Assembly: GCA_003221985.1 (NCBI GenBank)
Contig: QHUQ01000185.1
Coordinates: forward strand, 1 to 7,949
Reading direction: 5' to 3'
Length of the DNA stretch: 7,949 bases
From: Gemmatimonadota bacterium
GTDB lineage: Bacteria; Gemmatimonadota; Gemmatimonadetes; Gemmatimonadales; GWC2-71-9
Under the pieces are notes generated by a model. The model worked only from the letters and a program-made list of their open reading frames with translations, was not told the origin of the DNA and did not search any database. Made by a program: the position numbers and the translations under genes. Positions 1 through 5,682 of this stretch are shown in pieces; the stretch's first letter is position 1, and every line of letters starts with the position of its first letter.

Positions 1-963
1 CTGCGCTACTACACGGCCGGCTTCGCGTTGGTCATCGTGCTGTTCGGCGCCGCGGTCCTCTACGCGGCGGTGAATCTCGCCGGCCATTTGTCGCGGCAGC
101 TCTCGCGTCCGATCGACGAGCTGGTCGGCTGGACGCAGCTGATCCGGCTGCACGAGCCGCTCCCTCTCCCGGGGGCGCCGCTCAGCCGCGGTGCACCGGA
201 ATTCGAGGCGCTGCGCCAGGCATTGCGCGAGCTGGCCGCGGCGCTCGCCGCCGCGCGCGAGCGCGAGCTGGAAGCCGAGCGGCTGCGCGCGTTCCGCGAA
301 GTCGCCCGACGCGTGGCGCATGAAATCAAGAATCCCTTGACATCGATGCGGATCGCGGTTGCCCAACTGCGACGGAGCGATGGAATGACGGAAGGACGGA
401 AGGACATTGCGGTTCAAGTGATGGCGGCGGAGACCGACCGCCTGGAGCGCCTCGCCAAGGAATTCGCGGAGTTTGGTCGCTTGCCCGAGGGGCCGCAGAG
501 TGAAGTCGATCTCGTCGAGCTGCTCGCCGAGTTGGGACGCACCGGAGTCCCGGAGGGCGTGCGGGTCAACGTGGATGCGAACGGTGGACCGCACGGGCTA
601 CTTGGCCACTACGAGCCGCTGCGGCGCGCGTTCGCGAACCTCTATCGCAACGCCGCCGAGGCGATGAACGGCCGCGGCGCGATCGACGTGATGGTCACCG
701 GGGACGGCGCCGGGCTGGCGGTGACGATCGCCGACCACGGCCCCGGCATCCCCGCCGATCTGCGCCAGCGCATCTTCGAGCCGTACTTCACGACGAAAGA
801 CGACGGCACCGGCCTCGGCCTCGCGCTGGTGCGCGTCACGCTCGAAGCCCATCGCGGCACCATATCCGTGAGCGAGACGCCCGGTGGCGGAGCGACGTTT
901 GCAATTGTCTTTCCTCCACCATCCTCCACCATCCTTCACCAACCTTCACCAACCTTCTCGTGA
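1..963 (+). CDS. NtrY-like membrane sensor histidine kinase (5' end outside window)
   Basis: This is the C-terminal 320 residues of a two-component sensor kinase; the frame is open from base 1, so the start lies upstream. In order it shows a hydrophobic membrane helix (visible residues about 5-27), a HAMP-like linker and helical stretch (about 30-95), a HisKA dimerisation domain with H-box VAHEIKNPLT (phospho-acceptor His107), and a HATPase_c domain. The ATPase motifs are the N-box NLYRNAAEAM (213-222), G1 DHGPGIP (245-251), F-box IFEPYFTTK (258-266) and G2 GTGLGLAL (269-276). All catalytic boxes look intact. By family knowledge it autophosphorylates on His107 and passes phosphate to the regulator encoded next, whose GTG overlaps this stop as GTGA. 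The H-box and domain order resemble NtrY-type kinases; the sensed signal is unknown because the sensor part is missing. The last 16 residues (from 305) are encoded by a 10-bp tandem repeat and look like a non-conserved tail. Confidence 0.95.
   Translation: MRYYTAGFALVIVLFGAAVLYAAVNLAGHLSRQLSRPIDELVGWTQLIRLHEPLPLPGAPLSRGAPEFEALRQALRELAAALAAARERELEAERLRAFREVARRVAHEIKNPLTSMRIAVAQLRRSDGMTEGRKDIAVQVMAAETDRLERLAKEFAEFGRLPEGPQSEVDLVELLAELGRTGVPEGVRVNVDANGGPHGLLGHYEPLRRAFANLYRNAAEAMNGRGAIDVMVTGDGAGLAVTIADHGPGIPADLRQRIFEPYFTTKDDGTGLGLALVRVTLEAHRGTISVSETPGGGATFAIVFPPPSSTILHQPSPTFS
371..402. repeat. 8-bp degenerate tandem repeat inside HisKA coding region
   Basis: Four consecutive 8-base units read GACGGAGC, GATGGAAT, GACGGAAG, GACGGAAG, followed by GAC. 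The last two units are identical and the first two are diverged. The repeat encodes the hairpin between the two dimerisation helices of the kinase (around SDGMTEGRKD), a loop that tolerates change. Four 8-base units make 32 bases, so the whole array is not a multiple of three, but a gain of three units would keep frame. Confidence 0.7.
913..957. repeat. 10-bp tandem repeat at 3' end of the kinase gene
   Basis: Two copies of CCTCCACCAT are followed by two copies of CCTTCACCAA and a half unit CCTTC, giving 4.5 units of 10 bases. Because 10 is not a multiple of three, each unit is read in a different phase, giving the proline/serine-rich kinase tail from residue 305. The array ends two bases before the GTG start of the response regulator, so it also fills the position where that gene's Shine-Dalgarno sequence would be. 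No purine-rich site is visible there. Confidence 0.9.
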
Positions 964-2354
964 GCCCTCGCGTCCTGCTGGTCGACGACGAAGCCAACAT
1001 CCGGCGGATGGTCGGGGCGCTGCTCCAATCGGATGGCTTCGAAACCGTCGAAGCGGAGGGCGGCAATGCGGCCCTGGTGCGGCTCGTCGATGACGCGCCC
1101 GACGTCGTACTGCTCGACCTGATGATGCCACCGGGACCGGACGGCCTCGCGACGCTGGAGCAGATCCGCAAACGCGCGCCGCACATCCCCGTCGTGATGA
1201 TGAGCGGCAAGGCCACGCTGGCCGACGCCGTGCGCGCCACGAAGCTCGGCGCCTTCCAATTCCTCGAAAAGCCGCTCACGCCCGAAGGGGTGCTGGTGGC
1301 GCTGCGCAGCGCGCTGGAATTGGGACGCACCCTGGCCGAGAACAAGCGGCTGCACGAGCAGCTGGGACACGCCGATCCGCTGGTCGGATCGAGCACCGCG
1401 ATGGAAGAGCTGCGCGCGCTGATTGCGCGGGTCGCGCCCACGGAATCGCGCGTGCTGATCACGGGCGAATCGGGCACCGGCAAGGAGCTCGTCGCGTCGG
1501 CGATCCACCGGCTCAGCGCGCGCGGCAGCAAGCCGTTCGTCACCGTGAACAGCGCCGCCCTGCCGCGCGATCTGGTCGAGTCGGAAATGTTCGGTCACGA
1601 GCGCGGCGCCTTCACGGGCGCCACGGACCGGCGCCAGGGCCGCTTCGAGCTGGCGGACGGCGGTACGCTGTTTCTCGACGAAGTCGGTGACCTGGGCGCG
1701 GAGGCGCAGGCGAAGCTGCTGCGCGTGCTGGAGAGCGGGGTCGTCGAGCGGGTCGGCGGGGAGCGTCCGTTCGAAGTGAACGTGCGCGTCATCGCCGCGA
1801 CGAACAAGGATCTGCAACAGGCGGTGCGGCAGGGACAGTTTCGCGAAGACCTGTGGTTCCGGCTGAACGTGCTGCCGATCCACATTGCGCCGCTGCGCGA
1901 GCGGCCGGAAGACGTCGCGCCACTGGTCCGCCACTTCGCCGAGCGCTCCGCCGCGCGGCTCGGCCGGCCGGTGAAGTTCGATGCGGGCGCGGTGCCGCTG
2001 CTCGCCGCCTACACCTGGCCCGGCAACGTGCGCGAGCTCGCCAACATCGTCGAGCGCATGGCGATTCTTGCAACGGCGGAACTTATAACTGCGCCGGATG
2101 TCGCCCGCGTGCTGCCACAGGATGGGCTGCGGCCGCCCCCGGTTGCCGGCACCGCCGCCGACGGCGAGCCGTGGCGCGACATCGCGCTGAGCGAGACGCT
2201 CGACCAGTATGAGCGCGAGCTGATCGCCAAAGCGCTGTCCGCCTCGCGCGGCAACGTCGCCGAAGCCGCCCGCCGGCTGCAGACCGACCGGGCCAATCTG
2301 TACCGCCGCATGCGCCGTCTCGGTATCGAGCCTCCACTGAAAGCCGACTTATGA
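960..2354 (+). CDS. NtrC/NtrX-family sigma-54-interacting response regulator
   Basis: This 464-residue, full-length protein is the likely partner of the upstream kinase. The receiver domain (about 1-125) has the acidic pair D9/D10, phospho-acceptor D53 in LLDLMMP, S82 and K104. The central AAA+ domain (about 140-375) has Walker A GESGTGKE (169-176), the sigma-54 contact loop GAFTGA (216-221), Walker [12 protein letters not shown] (234-244) and the arginine-rich stretch [10 protein letters not shown] (295-304). The C-terminus (about 417-456) carries a Fis-type helix-turn-helix with [10 protein letters not shown] and [10 protein letters not shown]. Known members bind upstream activating sites and remodel sigma-54 RNA polymerase; the intact GAFTGA supports that here. 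The GTG start gives a receiver that begins in the usual place ([11 protein letters not shown]) and overlaps the kinase stop by 4 bases. Its own stop overlaps the next ATG as ATGA. No target promoter is recognisable in the window. Confidence 0.97.
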   Translation: MSPRVLLVDDEANIRRMVGALLQSDGFETVEAEGGNAALVRLVDDAPDVVLLDLMMPPGPDGLATLEQIRKRAPHIPVVMMSGKATLADAVRATKLGAFQFLEKPLTPEGVLVALRSALELGRTLAENKRLHEQLGHADPLVGSSTAMEELRALIARVAPTESRVLITGESGTGKELVASAIHRLSARGSKPFVTVNSAALPRDLVESEMFGHERGAFTGATDRRQGRFELADGGTLFLDEVGDLGAEAQAKLLRVLESGVVERVGGERPFEVNVRVIAATNKDLQQAVRQGQFREDLWFRLNVLPIHIAPLRERPEDVAPLVRHFAERSAARLGRPVKFDAGAVPLLAAYTWPGNVRELANIVERMAILATAELITAPDVARVLPQDGLRPPPVAGTAADGEPWRDIALSETLDQYERELIAKALSASRGNVAEAARRLQTDRANLYRRMRRLGIEPPLKADL

Positions 2355-3796
2355 TCACACTGCTGTTAGCGCTGGTCACCCTGCAGGACACGACGATCGT
2401 CATCCATCCCGACAGCTCGAGCGCCACGCTCGAGGCGCGGGCGCTGCCGCGCGTCGTCTCCGAAGAAGTCATCCGGTTCTACAACGCCGCCGGGACGACC
2501 CGCCTCGTCGGCCGGACCCGGCTGCCGCGCGGCAACGAGTGGCGCGGCAACGTGGCGGTCCGCAACGGGCCGGTGCTCGTCGCGGGGCGGGTCCAGGGCA
2601 CGCTCGTCGTGATCAACGGCGATCTGCTGTTCGATCGGGGGGGAGGGGCCGAAGTGACCGGCGACGTCATCGTCGTCGGCGGCACGGTCAATGACACGGC
2701 CAAAGCGCGGATCGGCGGGGAGGTGCGGCAGTACCGCGAGCCCCTGCTGTACCGCCTGCATAAGGAAGGGGACGAGATCGTCTACGCCCCCAACCTCCGG
2801 CGCCGGCTATGGAATCCGGGCGCGCACGTCTCCTGGGGTACCGCCGACTCGCGCTCGTCCCTGACGATCGCCACGGGGGGAACGTTCAATCGCGTCGAGG
2901 GGCTGCCGCTCGTCTTCGGCCCGCTGGTTGACTGGAGGCTCGAGCGGAACTTCCGGCTGCGCGTCGATGCGCTGGGTGTGTTCCGGTCGGCCGGCGATCT
3001 CTCCGACAAGCGCAGCGACCTCGGGTACATGTTCCGCAGCGAGCTGCGCGCGGGCGAGGTGCGCCCGGTGGGGGTCGGCCTGCGCGCATTCGACGTCGTC
3101 TCACCCGTCGAAGACTGGGGACTGCATAATGCCGAGGTCGGGTGGAGCGCGTTTATCTTCGGCCGCGATTACCGCGACTACTACCTGAACAAGGGATGGG
3201 CGGCGCGGGTGTTCGCGCAACCGGAACGCCAGATCGCGCTGTCGCTCGAGCTGCGGCGTGAATGGCAGACGGGCGTCGGCACGCAGGATCCCTGGACGGT
3301 GTTTCGCAATTCCGAGCCGTGGCGCCCGAACCCGCCGATCGACGAAGGGCACTTCACGACGCTCGCGCTGGGCGCCGCGCTCGACACGCGCAACGATCCC
3401 GAAGAGCCCTCCTCGGGGTGGCTGGTACGCACGACGTTCGAGCATTCGGGCAGCAAAGACGTCGTCCCCCACAGCGGCGTGCCGGCGACCGTCCGCGATT
3501 CGATTCCGACCGATGGGTCGTACGGCTTCGGCCGGATGTTCTTCGACCTCCGGCACTACGCCCGTATCAGCCCGTCGGGACGCGTGAACGTGCGGCTGAT
3601 CGCCGGCGGCTGGGCGGGCGGCGATCCGCTGCCGCTGCAGCGCCGTCTGTCGCTCGGCGGTCCCGACCCGATGCCCGGCCATCCGTTCCGCGCCAGCTCG
3701 TGCAACACCGCCTTCACCGACCCCGCGTTGCCGCCGCACTGGTCGCGGCGTGCGACCGCGTCATCGCGTTCCAGACGGAGTATCGCGGCCACGTGA
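2351..3796 (+). CDS. Outer-membrane Omp85/surface-antigen-like barrel with bactofilin-like N-terminal segment, frameshifted N-terminal part
   Basis: The 481-codon reading frame is the N-terminal part of a protein that should be about 580 residues. It starts with a short hydrophobic stretch ([12 protein letters not shown]), a weak signal peptide without a basic n-region. Residues about 55-130 have the short alternating pattern of bactofilin-like beta-solenoids (NGPVLVAGRVQGTLVVINGD, then VTGDVIVVGGTV and RIGGEVR). From about 135 on, alternating amphipathic strands with many aromatics suggest a beta-barrel. The LGGPDPMPGHPFR segment (435-447) sits where Omp85 proteins carry LGG followed by the lid-loop RG(F/Y) motif, but here RG is replaced by PG. 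No POTRA domains are seen. Real homology ends near residue 458; the last residues, rich in Arg and Ser, are out-of-frame read-through after a one-base loss near 3721-3745. The remainder continues to 4092. The start overlaps the regulator stop by 4 bases. A role in envelope assembly or transport is inferred only. Confidence 0.8.
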   Translation: MITLLLALVTLQDTTIVIHPDSSSATLEARALPRVVSEEVIRFYNAAGTTRLVGRTRLPRGNEWRGNVAVRNGPVLVAGRVQGTLVVINGDLLFDRGGGAEVTGDVIVVGGTVNDTAKARIGGEVRQYREPLLYRLHKEGDEIVYAPNLRRRLWNPGAHVSWGTADSRSSLTIATGGTFNRVEGLPLVFGPLVDWRLERNFRLRVDALGVFRSAGDLSDKRSDLGYMFRSELRAGEVRPVGVGLRAFDVVSPVEDWGLHNAEVGWSAFIFGRDYRDYYLNKGWAARVFAQPERQIALSLELRREWQTGVGTQDPWTVFRNSEPWRPNPPIDEGHFTTLALGAALDTRNDPEEPSSGWLVRTTFEHSGSKDVVPHSGVPATVRDSIPTDGSYGFGRMFFDLRHYARISPSGRVNVRLIAGGWAGGDPLPLQRRLSLGGPDPMPGHPFRASSCNTAFTDPALPPHWSRRATASSRSRRSIAAT

Positions 3797-4092
3797 AGCT
3801 CAACTGGAGCTACAACCCGTGGAAGGACGACAAACCGGAGCGCGACGAGGGCGGCGGATCGTTCTTCTGGCTGGAGGGGCTCGACGTCGTGGTGTTCGCA
3901 GATGCGGGCCAGGGCTGGCTCGTAGGTAATCAACCGGGCCACGTGCCGTCCGGCAGACTACCCGGGTTCTCGAGCTGGCTCGTGGACGCGGGACTGGGCG
4001 TCGACTGGGGAGGATTCGGAGTCTACATCGCCAAGGCGGTCACAACCGGCGAACGGCTGCGCTTCACGGTCCGGCTCGATCACCGGTTCTAG
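3724..4092 (+). pseudogene. C-terminal part of the frameshifted outer-membrane barrel gene
   Basis: This stretch, in a different frame from the preceding one, is the natural end of the barrel protein. It encodes RVAAALVAACDRVIAFQTEY, then barrel strands including FADAGQGWL, VDAGLGVDWGGFGVYIAKAV and a final strand LRFTVRLDHRF. The C-terminal phenylalanine is typical of the outer-membrane beta-signal read by the BAM complex. Restoring one C to the four-C run at 3721-3724 joins the parts as TDPRVAAALVAACDRV and yields 580 residues, placing Cys451 and Cys468 close together in one loop. Codon pattern and GC-rich third positions stay gene-like on both sides, so the lesion is either very recent or a sequence error. 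The stop lies one base before the DUF4390 gene start. As written, no good start of its own is evident, so it is treated as a fragment. Confidence 0.75.
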
Positions 4093-4093
4093 A

Positions 4094-4714
4094 GTGCGCC
4101 TTCGTTGGTGGGTGGCCATCGCTCTGGCCCTCACGCCACAGGTGGGCGTCGCGCAGTCTCCCACGCTGACGGTCACGCTGCAAAACGACGTCCCGCGCGT
4201 GCGCAGCACGGGGCTCCTGGCCGACGGCAAATTCGTGGGACTGATGCGCTCGGGCTTTCCGCTGCGGCTGCACTACCGGCTCGAGCTGTGGAAGGTGCGC
4301 ACCTCCTGGTTCGATCAGTTCATCCGCGAGGTCTCGTGGGACGGCGTCGCGCGCAACGACCCGCTGGCCGACGACTTCGTGCTGATCCGTCAGGGAGGGA
4401 GCGTGAGCCGCTATGCGACAGCGGATGACCTGGCGGCGGCGCTGGACATTCCCTACACCGTCACGTTGCGGCCGAGCGGCGGGTCGGGACGGTATTACTT
4501 CGTCGGGCGGCTCGAGGTGACGACGCTCAACGACACCGATCTACAGGAATTGTCGCGCTGGCTCTCGGGCGACGTGGGACCGGTCGTGTCAGGCGAGGGA
4601 AATCTCGGCGAAGCGTTGGCGCGGGGGGCGCAGCGCGTGCTGGTCCGGCTCGCGGGGTTGCCGCGTCAGCGGCTCGAGGCGCGGAGTCCTACGATCCGAA
4701 TTGATGGTCGATAG
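4094..4714 (+). CDS. Exported DUF4390-like protein
   Basis: This 206-residue protein has a clear signal peptide: MRLRWW basic start, hydrophobic core to about residue 15, and likely cleavage near VGVAQ (about 20-21). The rest fits the DUF4390 pattern as I know it: an N-terminal strand region with LLADGKFVGLMRSGFPLRLHY (38-60), the ELWKVRTSWFDQFIREVSWD segment (64-83), a DDFVLIRQ strand, a DDLAAALDIPYTV helix-strand unit (111-123), RYYFVGRLEVTTLND (133-147), and a C-terminal LSRWLSGDVGP stretch. Function is unknown. From memory, DUF4390 genes neighbour ntrY/ntrX-type genes in Betaproteobacteria, which supports the family call and a shared envelope-related task; this needs a database check. The GTG start at 4094 lies one base after the barrel stop, so translation is probably coupled. 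Its last 26 bases overlap the convergent CYCXC gene. Confidence 0.85.
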   Translation: MRLRWWVAIALALTPQVGVAQSPTLTVTLQNDVPRVRSTGLLADGKFVGLMRSGFPLRLHYRLELWKVRTSWFDQFIREVSWDGVARNDPLADDFVLIRQGGSVSRYATADDLAAALDIPYTVTLRPSGGSGRYYFVGRLEVTTLNDTDLQELSRWLSGDVGPVVSGEGNLGEALARGAQRVLVRLAGLPRQRLEARSPTIRIDGR

Positions 4715-5090
4715 CGGCGCGGATTTCCGTCAGCGATTTCCCCTGCCCCGTCATGCTGCTCGCCAGCATCGCCTCACCCATGCAGATGTCGCAATAGGCC
4801 GCGTGCGTTGACTCGTAGCAGGTGAGCAGCGAGCGGTGGCCGGAGTGCTTCGAGCAATCGCAATGGCAGTAGACCCCATCCAGCGTGGCAGCGATGGTGC
4901 GCGCGGCCGCGTACGCCTCGAGCGCACCGGGGTTGCGGGGGATTGCCGGATCGGCGAGGACCTTCGCGGCCGTGATGCCGGGCCGCGGTGTGGGATGCTG
5001 GGTCGAGCCGCCGGCCGGCCTGGTGAGAAAAACGACCCCCACCAACGCGGCTGCGCCGGCGCCCGCCACCACCCAGGGCATCTTGGCCAT
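4689..5090 (-). CDS. CYCXC (PCYCGC-motif) family small membrane-anchored protein
   Basis: This 133-residue protein has an N-terminal membrane anchor or uncleaved signal (about residues 5-23, VVAGAGAAALVGVVFL), a Pro-rich linker, and a cysteine/histidine-rich domain. Cysteines are at 75, 77, 79 (YCHCDC), 91, 100 and 103 (CDIC), with His at 76, 82, 85 and 96. The end, GKSLTEIRAAIDHQFGS, is also typical. This matches the PCYCGC-motif family (PF13798; CYCXC family, which includes selenoprotein members elsewhere). Here all key positions are Cys and there is no in-frame TGA. Function is not established; the pattern suggests metal binding or thiol redox chemistry outside the cytoplasm. The ATG at 5090 shares its A with the HNH stop (TAATG), so I prefer it over the longer upstream extension (to 5351), which is only out-of-frame HNH sequence. 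Confidence 0.88.
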   Translation of the reverse strand: MAKMPWVVAGAGAAALVGVVFLTRPAGGSTQHPTPRPGITAAKVLADPAIPRNPGALEAYAAARTIAATLDGVYCHCDCSKHSGHRSLLTCYESTHAAYCDICMGEAMLASSMTGQGKSLTEIRAAIDHQFGS

Positions 5091-5638
5091 TACAACGCCT
5101 CGAGCGTCGCCAGCACATCCGCGCCGTAGAAGAGCCGGATGTACTTCGCCTGCGTCCGCGTGAGGCGGCGCACCGCCCACGACAGATGCACGAAGTGCGG
5201 CTCGTGCGGCGAGCGCAGCGGATGCATGCCCACTTCCTCGGGCAGCAGGTTGCCCTTGCGGGTGTTGCAGCTCGAGCAGGCGGTCAGGACGTTGGTCCAG
5301 GCGTTCGTGCCGCCGCGGGACAACGGGAGGAGATGGTCGCGCGTCAGGCACTCGCGCTGCCGCAGCTCCTGCTGCGAGCGGCCGCAGAACTGGCAGCGGT
5401 AGTTGTCGCGGGCAAACAGGAACGTGTTGGTGACTTGGCGGCGGAAGCGGCGGGGGACGTGGACGAAGCGGACGAGTCGGATGACAGCCGGGCGTGGCAC
5501 CGCCATTCGCTCGGAATGGACCGGCGTGCCTTCCGCCTCGACGACCTCGGCCTTCCCATCAATGACGAGCCGCAGCGCCCGGCGCACCGGCACCATGGTC
5601 AGCGGCTCGAACGAGGCATTGAGGGCTAGGCAACGCAT
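5090..5638 (-). CDS. HNH endonuclease family protein
   Basis: This 182-residue protein is of the common stand-alone HNH type. The N-terminal part MRCLALNASFEPLTMVPVRR and GKAEVVE (29-34) is the conserved lead-in of this group, which fixes the start at 5638. The nuclease core has zinc-site cysteines C82-x-x-C85 (CQFC) and C121-x-x-C124 (CSSC). The HNH residues are D101-H102 (TRDHLLPLSRGG), N116 (WTNVL) and N125 (CNTRKG). All expected metal and catalytic positions look present. The family cuts DNA by a one-metal beta-beta-alpha mechanism, but the biological role of this stand-alone group is not known. It starts 44 bases after the argH stop and its stop overlaps the CYCXC start. No methylase or restriction partner is nearby, so a restriction role is not supported. 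Confidence 0.93.
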   Translation of the reverse strand: MRCLALNASFEPLTMVPVRRALRLVIDGKAEVVEAEGTPVHSERMAVPRPAVIRLVRFVHVPRRFRRQVTNTFLFARDNYRCQFCGRSQQELRQRECLTRDHLLPLSRGGTNAWTNVLTACSSCNTRKGNLLPEEVGMHPLRSPHEPHFVHLSWAVRRLTRTQAKYIRLFYGADVLATLEAL

Positions 5639-5682
5639 GCGATATGCTAATACCGACCAGCAACTTGCAGCAAGTGAGGGAT

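Noticed and set aside
936..1934. 332-codon minus-strand open frame opposite the response regulator
   Set aside because: The opposite strand encodes a textbook receiver/AAA+ protein with all motifs; the antisense frame is rich in Arg/His/Gln and has no motif.
5091..5351. N-terminal extension of the CYCXC gene up to an ATG-type start at 5351
   Set aside because: The extra 87 residues are HNH coding sequence read in another frame, while the start at 5090 gives a proper membrane anchor and a TAATG junction.
5495..5512. TGGCAC-type sequence resembling the -24 element of a sigma-54 promoter
   Set aside because: The -12 part does not match TTGC at proper spacing and the site lies inside the HNH gene; a chance match.
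4689..5638. HNH gene as part of a restriction or homing mobile element
   Set aside because: No methyltransferase, specificity subunit, intron, inverted repeats or target duplication is visible, and base composition matches the neighbours.
5663..5675. Small inverted repeat ACTTG-CAG-CAAGT between argH and the HNH gene
   Set aside because: A five-base stem with a three-base loop and no T run is too weak to call a terminator; a promoter in the 44-base gap is likewise not supported by clear -35/-10 boxes.
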